DNA from: Nematostella vectensis
Lineage: Eukaryota > Cnidaria > Anthozoa > Actiniaria > Edwardsiidae
Assembly (NCBI RefSeq): GCF_932526225.1
Contig: NC_064037.1
Coordinates: forward strand, 124,001-188,000
Direction of reading: 5' to 3'
DNA: 64,000 nucleotides
Shown: piece by piece, positions 36,271 to 50,010 of the stretch
How positions within the stretch are numbered: the first letter of the stretch is position 1
Layout: each line of letters begins with the position of its first letter
Notes under the pieces: model-generated
The model's database searches: none
The model's input: the letters and a program-made list of their open reading frames with translations, nothing else
Told to the model about the DNA's origin: nothing
Program-made: the position numbers and the translations under genes

Positions 36271-38008
36271 TTTTTTAATTCGCTTTTTTTTCTTTGTGCT
36301 GGACCCCCTTAATCCTGATAGGTTTTGCGCAAAAATAATAAAAAAAAGTGAGTTTGCAAAATAAGCTTGCTAGATTTATTGATTATATGTATTCAATTTG
36401 TTCCTAGGAAGTTAACAAAAAACACAAAGCAAAGAGTTTGAGGAAGTAAACAAGTCTGTGAACTTTAATGTTCTATTTGAAGGGGCGCATTTTGTACAGG
36501 GAAGCATACATAGAATGCTTAACTGGTGGAGAGGGGAGAGGTAACAGTTTATTGAGCATAATGTCAACAATAGCAGGGGGAAGGGAGGGGCACTCTTTTC
36601 ATACAATATTGCAGTTGTTACCTATTATTAAATAAGTTTGTAAGATATATTTGTTTATTAAGCAAGGTCTATTTCTGAGACAAGCAAACTCAAGTAAGAG
36701 CTGTTGAAATAACAGGTGAGTGTTAAAAAAAACAATTATCTGATTAGAAAACTAATGTAGATTCCTTTGCACCAAATAAGAACAAACTTCATTTTGTTTG
36801 TTATTTATGAGGAACGAGATGAGCTCTACAAGGCCAAGAAGAAATATGTATTGCTCATCTAAATTATACAAGTAAATAATAATATTAAAAAAGAATTACT
36901 GTAAGTAATTAGAGTGGTTTTCATTAACCCTTGAAACAAAGTGTGATAGTTAAACGGTAATAGTTAGTAAACCACAAAAAAGAACAATAGAATCAGATCA
37001 CAACAAAGTGTAATACGCTAAAGCGTAGTTCACGGGTTAATGAAGGTTTTGACATTTCAACCTTACATCCACATGAAAGTAATGCCTAATATCGAGAGCC
37101 CTACAGTAAGTGTTTTGCAGTCAAGTTGTTTTCTGTTAGTAGGTAAAAAATTATTCTAAATAATAGTAATCATAGCTATGGTCACCACTTACGCATATAG
37201 CACTTGTAATGAAAAGAAAGAAAATATATATATATGCAGTCAAACAACAGAATTGCATGATAACCTTGAATATATTGAATAAAGGACTGCAAAAAACATC
37301 TTTTGTACTAGTTGCTTGAATTGACCCTTGGCAATTTTTAGCTGAATTCCCCTCCCCCTCTAAAAAAGAAAATAATAATAATAATAGAACAAAACTAAAA
37401 AGAAAACAAACACAGCAGAGACCCCCACGAACAATGTTGATTTTTTTTTACTTTCCTTTAAAGGGGGAGTGTCATGTTTAAGATATTTGCAATAGCTCTA
37501 GAGCCCTGACACAATGAACTTCAGTGAAATTCTAATACTGACTTATGAGCTTTTGTTACATGTGGGAGACTTTAAACAAAACAAAAAAAAATGACCACAA
37601 ACTGTCCATTAACATAGTTTTCAATATAATTTTGCATATTATTTAATAAGGTATTGACAGCTTTTAAAAAGTTCAACTGTTTGTAGACACTTAAAAGCCT
37701 ACAATAAACACTGACTCCAGACATGCGCAGTACTATGTTGCTGCCCCTTTAAAGTAAAATACAGCTTTGCTTAGTCAGCGTAGACAATATTGCGGATTTT
37801 GTCAATATTCTAATATGAATATGTCAATATTCTCCCCCCTTACGTCTTTATTTCTATTTATTTTATGCTTTTCACATGATACCAAAACAGCGTCTTTTTT
37901 CTTCGCTAATTTGATGTCATGTACACAATAAAAGAGATGCGCCCGTGCGCATGGCGAGTCCCCAAGGGACCCAAGACGCCCAAATAGACCTCTATTTTTT
38001 GTCATCCA
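36009..38008 (+). repeat. Monomer 19 (2000 bp)
   Basis: Partner of 21: shares TCATACCGG, CCCTTGAAAC, AACCACAAAAAAG, GGCAATTTTTAG, AGATATTTGCAAT. Confidence 0.97.
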
Positions 38009-38270
38009 CAATCTCGGCGAGCTGTGCGTGGCGTAACCGTATTACAGGCCTAGGATCCTGGTTATTGTCCTCCCCATTAATGCGCGGGTTGGGATAACCT
38101 TGCAAGAGTGTTGTACAGCATATTCGCTCGGAAATATCGGTGCTTGGGGCCTTCGGGTTCTTTACAGCCTTCCGTAAAAGCCTTGTGCTACCATACCGAT
38201 TGGGTAATCCGTATGTATGGTTTCCGTTTTGTTCTTCAGACCGGGTTCGATCCCAGGCCAATGGGCTTTT
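38009..38270 (+). ncRNA. Candidate Pol III RNA, copy 20
   Basis: G44 to A, and G182 to A, which turns the G-U at the base of the 182-213 hairpin into A-U. Boxes intact. Confidence 0.48.
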
Positions 38271-40008
38271 TTTTTTTAATTCGCTTTTTTTTCTTTGTGC
38301 TGGACCCCCTTAATCCTGATAGGTTTTGCGCAAAAATAAAAAAAAAAGTGAGTTTGCAAAATAAGCTTGCTAGATTTATTGATTATATGTATTCAATTTA
38401 TTCCTAGGAAGTTAACAAAAAACACAAAGCAAAGAGTTTGAGGAAGTAAACAAGTCTGTGAACTTTAATGTTCTATTTGAAGGGGTGCATTTTGTACAGG
38501 GAAGCATACATAGAATGCTTAACTGGTGGAGAGGGGAGAGGTAACAGTTTATTGAGCATAATGTCAACAATAGCAGGGGGAAGGGAGGGGCACTCTCTTC
38601 ATACAATATTGCAGTTGTTACCTATTATTAAATAAGTTTGTAAGATATATTTGTTTATTAAGCAAGGTCTATTTCTGAGACAAGCAAACTCAAGTAAGAG
38701 CTGTTGAAATAACAGGTGAGTGTTAAAAAAAACAATTATCTGATTAGAAAACTAATGTAGATTCCTTTGCACCAAATAAGAACAAACTTCATTTTGTTTG
38801 TTATTTATGAGGAACGAGATGAGCTCTACAAGGCCAAGAAGAAATATGTATTGCTCATCTAAATTATACAAGTAAATAATAATATTAAAAAAGAATTACT
38901 GTAAGTAATTAGAGTGGTTTTCATTAACCCGTGAAACAAAGTGTGATAGTTAAACGGTAATAGTTAGTAAAACACAAAAAAGAACAATAGAATCAGATCA
39001 CAACAAAGTGTAATACGCTAAAGCGTAGTTCACGGGTTAATGAAGGTTTTGACATTTCAACCTTACATCCACATGAAAGTAATTCCTAATATCGAGAGCC
39101 CTACAGTAAGTGTTTTGCAGTCAAGTTGTTTTCTGTTAGTAGGTAAAAAATTATTCTAAATAATAGTAATCATAGCTATGGTCACCACTTACACATATAG
39201 CACTTGTAATGAAAAGAAAGAAAAAATATATATATGCAGTCAAAAAACAGAATTGCATGATAACCTTGAATATATTGAATAAAGGACTGCAAAAAACATC
39301 TTTTGTACTAGTTGCTTGAATTGACCCTTGGCTATTTTTAGCTGAATTCCCCTCCCCCTCTAAAAAAGAAAATAATAATAATAATAGAACAAAACTAAAA
39401 AGAAAACAAACACAGCAGAGACCCCCACGAACAATGTTGATTTTTTTTTACTTTCCTTTAAAGGGGGAGTGTCATGTTTAAGAGATTTGCAATAGCTCTA
39501 GAGCCCTGACACAATGAACTTCAGTGAAATTCTAATACTGACTTATGAGCTTTTGTTACATTTGAGAGACTTTAAACAAAACAAAAAAAAATGACCACAA
39601 ACTGTCCATTAACATAGTTTTCAATATAATTTTGCATATTATTTAATAAGGCATTAACAGCTTTTAAAAAGTTCAACTGTTTGTAGACACTTAAAAGCCT
39701 ACAATAAACACTGACTCCAGACATGCGCAGTACTATGCTGCTGCCCCTTTAAAGTAAAATACAGCTTTACTTAGTCAGCGTAGACAATATTGCGGATTTT
39801 GTCAATATTCTAATATGAATATGTCAATATTCTCCCCCCTTACGTCTTTATTTCTATTTATTTTATGCTTTTCACATGATACCAAAACAGCGTCTTTTTT
39901 CTTCGCTTATTTGATGTCATGTACACAATAAAAGAGATGCGCCCGTGCGCATGGCGAGTCCCCAAGGGACCCAAGACGCCCAAATAGACCTCTATTTTTT
40001 GTCATCCA
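38009..40008 (+). repeat. Monomer 20 (2000 bp)
   Basis: The left part pairs with 22 (CTACCATACC, long T run). Private ACATTTGAGAGAC near 39560. Confidence 0.97.
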
Positions 40009-40270
40009 CAATCTCGGCGAGCTGTGCGTGGCGTAACCGTATTACAGGCCTAGGATCCTGGTTATTGTCCTCCCCATTAATGCGCCGGTTGGGATAACCT
40101 TGCAAGAGTGTTGTACAGCATATTCGCTCGGAAATATCGGTGCTTGGGGCCTTCGGGTTCTTTACAGCCTTCCGTAAAAGCCTTGTGCTGCCATACCGAT
40201 TGGGTAATCCGTATGTATGGTTTCCGTTTTGTTCTTCATACCGGGTTCGATCCCAGGCCAATGGGCTTTT
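40009..40270 (+). ncRNA. Candidate Pol III RNA, copy 21
   Basis: G44 to A, G78 to C, G231 to T: a combination of variants seen in copies 11/14 and 18/20, as expected of conversion. Boxes intact. Confidence 0.48.
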
Positions 40271-42008
40271 TTTTTTAATTCGCTTTTTTTTCTTTGTGCT
40301 GGACCCCCTTAATCCTGATAGGTTTTGCGCAAAAATAATAAAAAAAAGTGAGTTTGCAAAATAAGCTTGCTAGATTTATTGATTATATGTATTCAATTTG
40401 TTCCTAGGAAGTTAACAAAAAACACAAAGCAAAGAGTTTGAGGAAGTAAACAAGTCTGTGAACTTTAATGTTCTATTTGAAGGGGCGCATTTTGTACAGG
40501 GAAGCATACATAGAATGCTTAACTGGTGGAGAGGGGAGAGGTAACAGTTTATTGAGCATAATGTCAACAATAGCAGGGGGAAGGGAGGGGCACTCTTTTC
40601 ATACAATATTGCAGTTGTTACCTATTATTAAATAAGTTTGTAAGATATATTTGTTTATTAAGCAAGGTCTATTTCTGAGACAAGCAAACTCAAGTAAGAG
40701 CTGTTGAAATAACAGGTGAGTGTTAAAAAAAACAATTATCTTATTAGAAAACTAATGTAGATTCCTTTGCACCAAATAAGAACAAACTTTATTTTGTTTG
40801 TTATTTATGAGGAACGAGATGAGCTCTACAAGGCCAAGAAGAAATATGTATTGCTCATCTAAATTATACAAGTAAATAATAATATTAAAAAAGAATTACT
40901 GTAAGTAATTAGAGTGGTTTTCATTAACCCTTGAAACAAAGTGTGATAGTTAAACGGTAATAGTTAGTAAACCACAAAAAAGAACAATAGAATCAGATCA
41001 CAACAAAGTGTAATACGCTAAAGCGTAGTTCACGGGTTAATGAAGGTTTTGACATTTCAACCTTACATCCACATAAAAGTAATGCCTAATATCGAGAGCC
41101 CTACAGTAAGTGTTTTGCAGTCAAGTTGTTTTCTGTTAGTAGGTAAAAAATTATTCTAAATAATAGTAATCATAGCTATGGTCACCACTTACGCATATAG
41201 CACTTGTAATGAAAAGAAAGAAAATATATATATATGCAGTCAAACAACAGAATTGCATGATAACCTTGAATATATTGAATAAAGGACTGCAAAAAACATC
41301 TTTTGTACTAGTTGCTTGAATTGACCCTTGGCAATTTTTAGCTGAATTCCCCTCCCCCTCTAAAAAAGAAAATAATAATAATAATAGAACAAAACTAAAA
41401 AGAAAACAAACACAGCAGAGACCCCCACGAACAATGTTGATTTTTTTTTACTTTCCTTTAAAGGGGGAGTGTCATGTTTAAGATATTTGCAATAGCTCTA
41501 GAGCCCTGACACAATGAACTTCAGTGAAATTCTAATACTGACTTATGAGCTTTTGTTACATGTGGGAGACTTTAAACAAAACAAAAAAAAATGACCACAA
41601 ACTGTCCATTAACATAGTTTTCAATATAATATTGCATATTATTTAATAAGGTATTGACAGCTTTTAAAAAGTTCAACTGTTTGTAGACACTTAAAAGCCT
41701 ACAACAAACACTGACTCGAGACATTCGCAGTACTATGCTGCTGCCCCTTTAATGTAAAATACAGCTTTGCTTAGTCAGCGTAGACAATATTGCGGATTTT
41801 GTCAATATTCTAATATGAATATGTCAATATTCTCCCCCCTTACGTCTTTATTTCTATTTATTTTATGCTTTTCACATGATACCAAAACAGCGTCTTTTTT
41901 CTTCGCTAATTTGATGTCATGTACACAATAAAAGAGATGCGCCCGTGCGCATGGCGAGTCCCCAAGGGACCCAAGACGCCCAAATAGACCTCTATTTTTT
42001 GTCATCCA
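40009..42008 (+). repeat. Monomer 21 (2000 bp)
   Basis: Partner of 19, 4000 bp downstream. Its right end (ACAACAAACACTG, ACATTCGCAG) matches 15, 23 and 24, and CCTTTAATG spoils the T2-like right flank. Confidence 0.97.
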
Positions 42009-42270
42009 CAATCTCGGCGAGCTGTGCGTGGCGTAACCGTATTACAGGCCTGGGATCCTGGTTATTGTCCTCCCCATTAATGCGCGGGTTGGGATAACCT
42101 TGCAAGAGTGTTGTACAGCATATTCGCTCGGAAATATCGGTGCTTGGGGCCTTCGGGTTCTTTACAGCCTTCCGTAAAAGCCTTGTGCTACCATACCGAT
42201 TGGGTAATCCGTATGTATGGTTTCCGTTTTGTTCTTCAGACCGGGTTCGATCCCAGGCCAATGGGCTTTT
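42009..42270 (+). ncRNA. Candidate Pol III RNA, copy 22
   Basis: G182 to A, as in copy 20. Boxes intact. Confidence 0.5.
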
Positions 42271-44008
42271 TTTTTTTAATTCGCTTTTTTTTCTTTGTGC
42301 TGGACCCCCTTAATCCTGATAGGTTTTGCGCAAAAATAAAAAAAAAAATGAGTTTGCAAAATAAGCTTGCTAGATTTATTGATTATATGTATTCAATTTA
42401 TTCCTAGGAAGTTAACAAAAAACACAAAGCAAAGAGTTTGAGGAAGTAAACAAGTCTGTGAACTTTAATGTTCTATTTGAAGGGGTGCATTTTGTACAGG
42501 GAAGCATACATAGAATGCTTAACTGGTGGAGAGGGGAGAGGTAACAGTTTATTGAGCATAATGTCAACAATAGCAGGGGGAAGGGAGGGGCACTCTCTTC
42601 ATACAATATTGCAGTTGTTACCTATTATTAAATAAGTTTAAAAGATATATTTGTTTATTAAGCAAGGTCTATTTCTGAGACAAGCAAACTCAAGTAAGAG
42701 CTGTTGAAATAACAGGTGAGTGTTAAAAAAAACAATTATCTGATTAGAAAACTAATGTAGATTCCTTTGCACCAAATAAGAACAAACTTCATTTTGTTTG
42801 TTATTTATGAGGAACGAGATGAGCTCTACAAGGCCAAGAAGAAATATGTATTGCTCATCTAAATTATACAAGTAAATAATAATATTAAAAAAGAATTACT
42901 GTAAGTAATTAGAGTGGTTTTCATTAACCCCTGAAACAAAGTGCGATAGTTAAACGGTAATAGTTAGTAAAACACAAAAAAGAACAATAGAATCAGATCA
43001 CAACAAAGTGTAATACGCTAAAGCGTAGTTCACAGGTTAATGAAGGTTTTGACATTTCAACCTTACATCCACATGAAAGTAATGCCTAATATCGTGTGCC
43101 ATACAGTAAGTGTTTTGCAGTCACGTTGTTTTCTGTTAGTAGGTAAAAAATTATTCTAAATAATAGTAATCATAGCTATGGTCACCACTTACACATATAG
43201 CACTTGTAATGAAAAGAAAGAAAAAAATATATATATGCAGTCAAACAACAGAATTGCATGATAACCTTGAATATATTGAATAAAGGACTGCAAAAAAACA
43301 TATTTTGTACTAGTTGCTTGAATTGACCCTAGGCTATTTTTAGCTGAATTCCCCTCCCCCTCTAAAAAAGAAAATAATAATAATAATAGCACAAAACTAA
43401 AAAGAAAACAAACACAGCAGAGACCCCCACCAACAATTTTAGTTTTTTTTTCTTTCCTTTAAAGGGGGAGTGTCATGTTTAAGAGATTTGCAATAGCTCT
43501 AGAGCCCTGACACAATGAACTTCAGTGAAATTCTAATACTGACTTATGAGCTTTTGGTACATGTGGGAGACTTTAAACAAAACAAAAAAAATGACAACAA
43601 ACTGTCCATTAACATAGTTTTCAATATAATTTTGCATATTATTTAATAAGGCATTAACAGCTTTTAAAAAGTTCAACTGTTTGTAGACACTTAAAAGCCT
43701 ACAATAAACACTGACTCCAGACATGCGCAGTACTATGCTGCTGCCCCTTTAAAGTAAAATACAGCTTTACTTAGTCAGCGTAGACAATATTGCGGATTTT
43801 GTCAATATTCTAATATGAATATGTCAATATTCTCCCCCCTTACGTCTTTATTTCTATTTATTTTATGCTTTTCACATGATACCAAAACAGCGTCTTTTTT
43901 CTTCGCTAATTTGATGTCATGTACACAATAAAAGAGATGCGCCCGTGCGCATGGCGAGTCCCCAAGGGACCCAAGACGCCCAAATAGACCTCTATTTTAT
44001 GTCATCCA
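42009..44008 (+). repeat. Monomer 22 (2000 bp)
   Basis: Left part as monomer 20; from about 42.64 kb it carries the 16/18 haplotype. Confidence 0.97.
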
Positions 44009-44270
44009 CAATCTCGGCGAGCTGTGCGTGGCGTAACCGTATTACAGGCCTGGGATCCTGGTTATTGTCCTCCTCATTAATGCGCGGGTTGGGATAACCT
44101 TGCAAGAGTGTTGTACAGCATATTCGCTCGGAAATATCGGTGCTTGGGGCCTTCGGGTTCTTTACAGCCTTCCGTAAAAGCCTTGTGCTGCCATACCGAT
44201 TGGGTAATCCGTATGTATGGTTTCCGTTTTGTTCTTCAGACCGGGTTCGATCCCAGGCCAATGGGCTTTT
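44009..44270 (+). ncRNA. Candidate Pol III RNA, copy 23
   Basis: C66 to T. The first T-run is only T6 before a G. Boxes intact. Confidence 0.5.
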
Positions 44271-46011
44271 TTGTTAGTTCCTTTTTTTTTTCTTTGTGCT
44301 GGACCCCCTTAATCCTGATAGGTTTTGCGCAAAAATAATAAAAAAAGTGAGTTTGCAAAATAAGCTTGCTAGATTTATTGATTATATGTATTCAATTTGT
44401 TCCTAGGAAGTTAACAAAAAACACAAAGCAAAGAGTTTGAGGAAGTAAACAAGTATGTGAACTTTAATGTTCTATTTGAAGGGGTGCATTTTGTACAGGG
44501 AAGCATACATAGAATGCTTAACTGGTGGAGAGGGAAGAGGTAAAAGTTTATTGAGCATAATTTCAACAATAGCAGGGGGAAGAGAGGGGCACTCTCTTCA
44601 TACAATATTGCAGTTGTTACCTATAATTAAATAAGTTTGTAACATGTCTTTGTTTATTAAGCAAGGTCTGTTTCTGAGACAAGCAAACTCAAGTAAGGCT
44701 GTTAAAATAACAGGTGAGTGTTAAAAGAAAAACAATTATCTGATTAGAAAACTACTGTAGATTCGTTTGCACCAAAATAAGAACAAACTTCATTTTGTTT
44801 GTTATTAATGAGGAACGAGATGAGCTCTACAAAGCCATAAATAAATATGTATTGCTCATCTAAATTATACAAGTAAATAATAATATTAAAAAAGAACTAC
44901 TGTAAGTAATTAGAGTGGTTTTCATTAACCTGTGAAACAAAGTGTGATAGTTAAACGGTAATAGTTAGTAAAACACAAAAAAGTACAATAGAATCAGATC
45001 ACAACAAAGTGTAATACGCTAAAGCGTAGTTCACGGGTTAATGAAGGTTTTGACATTTCAACCTTACATCCACATGAAAGTAATGCCTAATATCGAGAGC
45101 CCTACAGTAAGTGTTTTGCAGTCAAGTTGTTTTCTGTTAGTAGGTAAAAAATTATTCTAAATAATAGTAATCATAGCTATGGTCACCACTTACACATATA
45201 GCACTTGTAATGAAAAGAAAGAAAAAATATATATATGCAGTCAAACAACAGAATTGCATGATAACCTTGAATATATTGAATAAAGGACTGCAAAAAAACA
45301 TCTTTTGTACTAGTTGCTTGAATTGACCCTTGGCTATTTTTAGCTGAATTCCCCTCCCCCTCTAAAAAAGAAAATAATAATAATAATAATAGAACAAAAC
45401 TAAAAAGAAAACAAACACAGCAGAGACCCCCACCAACAATTTTGATTTTTTTTACTTTCCTTTAAAGGGGGAGTGTCATGTTTAAGAGATTTGCAATAGC
45501 TCTAGAGCCCTGACACAATGAACTTCAGTGAAATTCTAATACTGACTTATGAGCTTTTGGTACATGTGGGAGACTTTAAACAAAACAAAACAAATGACCA
45601 CAAACTGTCCATTAACATAGTTTTCAATATAATATTGCATATTATTTAATAAGGTATTGACAGCTTTTAAAAAGTTCAACTGTTTGTAGACACTTAAAAG
45701 CCTACAACAAACACTGACTCGAGACATTCGCAGTACTATGCTGCTGCCCCTTTAAAGTAAAATACAGCTTTGCTTAGTCAGCGTAGACAATATTGCGGAT
45801 TTTGTCAATATTCTAATATGAATATGTCAATATTCTCCCCCCTTACGTCTTTATTTCTATTTATTTTATGCTTTTCACATGATACCAAAACAGCGTCTTT
45901 TTTCTTCGCTAATTTGATGTCATGTACACAATAAAAGAGATGCGCCCGTGCGCATGGCGAGTCCCCAAGGGACCCAAGACGCCCAAATAGACCTCTATTT
46001 TTTGTCATCCA
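44009..46011 (+). repeat. Monomer 23 (2003 bp)
   Basis: Nearly identical to monomer 24: T6-G-TT terminator, haplotype A, AAGTATGTGAAC, AAGTAAGGCTGTTA, AACAAAACAAATG. Confidence 0.97.
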
Positions 46012-46273
46012 CAATCTCGGCGAGCTGTGCGTGGCGTAACCGTATTACAGGCCTGGGATCCTGGTTATTGTCCTCCCCATTAATGCGCGGGTTGGGATAA
46101 CCTTGCAAGAGTGTTGTACAGCATATTCGCTCGGAAATATCGGTGCTTGGGGCCTTCGGGTTCTTTACAGCCTTCCGTAAAAGCCTTGTGCTGCCATACC
46201 GATTGGGTAATCCGTATGTATGGTTTCCGTTTTGTTCTTCAGACCGGGTTCGATCCCAGGCCAATGGGCTTTT
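46012..46273 (+). ncRNA. Candidate Pol III RNA, copy 24
   Basis: Identical to the reference over 1-258; T6-G terminator form. Boxes intact. Confidence 0.5.
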
Positions 46274-48013
46274 TTGTTAGTTCCTTTTTTTTTCTTTGTG
46301 CTGGACCCCCTTAATCCTGATAGGTTTTGCGCAAAAATAATAAAAAAAGTGAGTTTGCAAAATAAGCTTGCTAGATTTATTGATTATATGTATTCAATTT
46401 GTTCCTAGGAAGTTAACAAAAAACACAAAGCAAAGAGTTTGAGGAAGTAAACAAGTATGTGAACTTTAATGTTCTATTTGAAGGGGTGCATTTTGTACAG
46501 GGAAGCATACATAGAATGCTTAACTGGTGGAGAGGGAAGAGGTAAAAGTTTATTGAGCATAATTTCAACAATAGCAGGGGGAAGAGAGGGGCACTCTCTT
46601 CATACAATATTGCAGTTGTTACCTATAATTAAATAAGTTTGTAACATGTCTTTGTTTATTAAGCAAGGTCTGTTTCTGAGACAAGCAAACTCAAGTAAGG
46701 CTGTTAAAATAACAGGTGAGTGTTAAAAGAAAAACAATTATCTGATTAGAAAACTACTGTAGATTCGTTTGCACCAAAATAAGAACAAACTTCATTTTGT
46801 TTGTTATTAATGAGGAACGAGATGAGCTCTACAAAGCCATAAATAAATATGTATTGCTCATCTAAATTATACAAGTAAATAATAATATTAAAAAAGAACT
46901 ACTGTAAGTAATTAGAGTGGTTTTCATTAACCTGTGAAACAAAGTGTGATAGTTAAACGGTAATAGTTAGTAAAACACAAAAAAGTACAATAGAATCAGA
47001 TCACAACAAAGTGTAATACGCTAAAGCGTAGTTCACGGGTTAATGAAGGTTTTGACATTTCAACCTTACATCCACATGAAAGTAATGCCTAATATCGAGA
47101 GCCCTACAGTAAGTGTTTTGCAGTCAAGTTGTTTTCTGTTAGTAGGTAAAAAATTATTCTAAATAATAGTAATCATAGCTATGGTCACCACTTACACATA
47201 TAGCACTTGTAATGAAAAGAAAGAAAAAATATATATATGCAGTCAAACAACAGAATTGCATGATAACCTTGAATATATTGAATAAAGGACTGCAAAAAAA
47301 CATCTTTTGTACTAGTTGCTTGAATTGACCCTTGGCTATTTTTAGCTGAATTCCCCTCCCCCTCTAAAAAAGAAAATAATAATAATAATAATAGAACAAA
47401 ACTAAAAAGAAAACAAACACAGCAGAGACCCCCACCAACAATTTTGATTTTTTTTACTTTCCTTTAAAGGGGGAGTGTCATGTTTAAGAGATTTGCAATA
47501 GCTCTAGAGCCCTGACACAATGAACTTCAGTGAAATTCTAATACTGACTTATGAGCTTTTGGTACATGTGGGAGACTTTAAACAAAACAAAACAAATGAC
47601 CACAAACTGTCCATTAACATAGTTTTCAATATAATATTGCATATTATTTAATAAGGTATTGACAGCTTTTAAAAAGTTCAACTGTTTGTAGACACTTAAA
47701 AGCCTACAACAAACACTGACTCGAGACATTCGCAGTACTATGCTGCTGCCCCTTTAAAGTAAAATACAGCTTTGCTTAGTCAGCGTAGACAATATTGCGG
47801 ATTTTGTCAATATTCTAATATGAATATGTCAATATTCTCCCCCCTTACGTCTTTATTTCTATTTATTTTATGCTTTTCACATGATACCAAAACAGCGTCT
47901 TTTTTCTTCGCTAATTTGATGTCATGTACACAATAAAAGAGATGCGCCCGTGCGCATGGCGAGTCCCCAAGGGACCCAAGACGCCCAAATAGACCTCTAT
48001 TTTTTGTCATCCA
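46012..48013 (+). repeat. Monomer 24 (2002 bp)
   Basis: Near-identical neighbour of monomer 23, with the same private variants about 2002 bp downstream. Confidence 0.97.
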
Positions 48014-48275
48014 CAATCTCGGCGAGCTGTGCGTGGCGTAACCGTATTACAGGCCTGGGATCCTGGTTATTGTCCTCCCCATTAATGCGCGGGTTGGGAT
48101 AACCTTGCAAGAGTGTTGTACAGCATATTCGCTCGGAAATATCGGTGCTTGGGGCCTTCGGGTTCTTTACAGCCTTCCGTAAAAGCCTTGTGCTGCCATA
48201 CCGATTGGGTAATCCGTATGTATGGTTTCCGTTTTGTTCTTCAGACCGGGTTCGATCCCAGGTTAATGGGCTTTT
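48014..48275 (+). ncRNA. Candidate Pol III RNA, copy 25
   Basis: C250 to T and C251 to T: two adjacent pairs of the long helix become G-U wobbles, so the pairing can persist. Boxes intact. Confidence 0.5.
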
Positions 48276-50010
48276 TTTTTTAATTCGCTTTTTTTTCTTT
48301 GTGCTGGACCCCCTTAATCCTGATAGGTTTTACGCAAAAATAAAAAAAAAGTGAGTTTGCAAAATAAGCTTGCTAGATTTATTGATTATATGTATTCAAT
48401 TTGTTCCTAGGAAGTTAACAAAAAACACAAAGCAAAGAGTTTGAGGAAGTAAACAAGTCTGTGAACTTTAATGTTCTATTTGAAGGGGTGCATTTTGTAC
48501 AGGGAAGCATACATAGAATGCTTAACTGGTGGAGAGGGGAGAGGTAACAGTTTATTGAGCATAATGTCAACAATAGCAGGGGGAAGGGAGGGGCACTCTC
48601 TTCATACAATATTGCAGTTGTTACCTATTATTAAATAAGTTTGTAAGATATATTTGTTTATTAAGCAAGGTCTATTTCTGAGACAAGCAAACTCAAGTAA
48701 GAGCTGTTGAAATAACAGGTGAGTGTTAAAAAAAAAATTATCTGATTAGAAAACTAATGTAGATTCCTTTGCACCAAATAAGAACAAACTTCATTTTGTT
48801 TGTTATTTATGAGGAACGAGATGAGCTCTACAAGGCCAAGAAGAAATATGTATTGCTCATCTAAATTATACAAGTAAATAATAATATTAAAAAAAGAATT
48901 ACTGTAAGTAATTAGAGTGGTTTTCATTAACCCGTGAAACAAAGTGTGATAGTTAAACGGTAATAGTTAGTAAAACACAAAAAAGAACAATAGAATCAGA
49001 TCACAACAAAGTGTAATACGCTAAAGCGTAGTTCACAGGTTAATGAAGGTTTTGACATTTCAACCTTACATCCACATGAAAGTAATGCCTAATATCGAGA
49101 GCCCTACAGTAAGTGTTTTGCAGTCAAGTTGTTTTCTGTTAGTAGGTAAAAAATTATTCTAAATAATAGTAATCATAGCTATGGTCACCACTTACACATA
49201 TAGCACTTGTAATGAAAAGAAAGAAAAAATATATATATGCAGTCAAACAACAGAATTGCATGATAACCTTGAATATATTGAATAAAGGACTGCAAAAAAA
49301 CATCTTTTGTACTAGTTGCTTGAATTGACCCTTGGCTATTTTTAGCTGAATTCCCCTCCCCCTCTAAAAAAGAAAATAATAATAATAATAGAACAAAACT
49401 AAAAAGAAAACAAACACAGCAGAGACCCCCACCAACAATTTTGATTTTTTTTACTTTCCTTTAAATGGTGAGTGTCATGTTTAAGAGATTTGCAATAGCT
49501 CTAGAGCCCTGACACAATGAACTTCAGTGAAATTCTAATACTGACTTATGAGCTTTTCGTACATGTGGGAGAATTTAAACAAAACAAAAAAAATGACCAC
49601 AAACTGTCCATTAACATAGTTTTCAATATAATATTGCATATTATTTAATAAGGTATTGACAGCTTTTAAAAAGTTCAACTGTTTGTAGACACTTAAAAGC
49701 CTACAATAAACACTGACTCCAGACATGCGCAGTACTATGCTGCTGCCCCTTTAAAGTAAAATACAGCTTTACTTAGTCAGCGTAGACAATATTGCGGATT
49801 TTGTCAATATTCTAATATGAATATGTCAATATTCTCCCCCCTTACGTCTTTATTTCTATTTATTTTATGCTTTTCACATGATACCAAAACAGCGTCTTTT
49901 TTCTTCGCTAATTTGATGTCATGTACACAATAAAAGAGATGCGCCCGTGCGCATGGCGAGTCCCCAAGGGACCCAAGACGCCCAAATAGACCTCTATTTT
50001 TTGTCATCCA
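48014..50010 (+). repeat. Monomer 25 (1997 bp)
   Basis: Same type as 17 (TTCACAGGTTAATG, CTTTTCGTACATG), with linker AATTCGC. The T2-like left end is TTTAAATGGTGAG. Confidence 0.97.

Larger units (their letters stand above)
35600..43600 (+). repeat. 4-kb dimer repeat (monomers 19-20 and 21-22)
   Basis: Monomers 19 and 21 share at least five rare variants exactly 4000 bp apart; 20 and 22 share CTACCATACC, a long terminator T-run and the TTTATTCCTAGG variant. Related dimers occur at 15-16 and 17-18. The repeat is mosaic: 22 switches to the 16/18 haplotype near 42.64 kb. Confidence 0.7.
44009..48013 (+). repeat. Adjacent 2-kb duplication (monomers 23 and 24)
   Basis: Almost identical neighbours with private variants T6-G-TT, AAGTATGTG, AAGGTCTGTTTC, TTATTAATGAGG, ATAAATAAATATG and AACAAAACAAATG at an offset of 2002-2003 bp. 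Confidence 0.85.
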
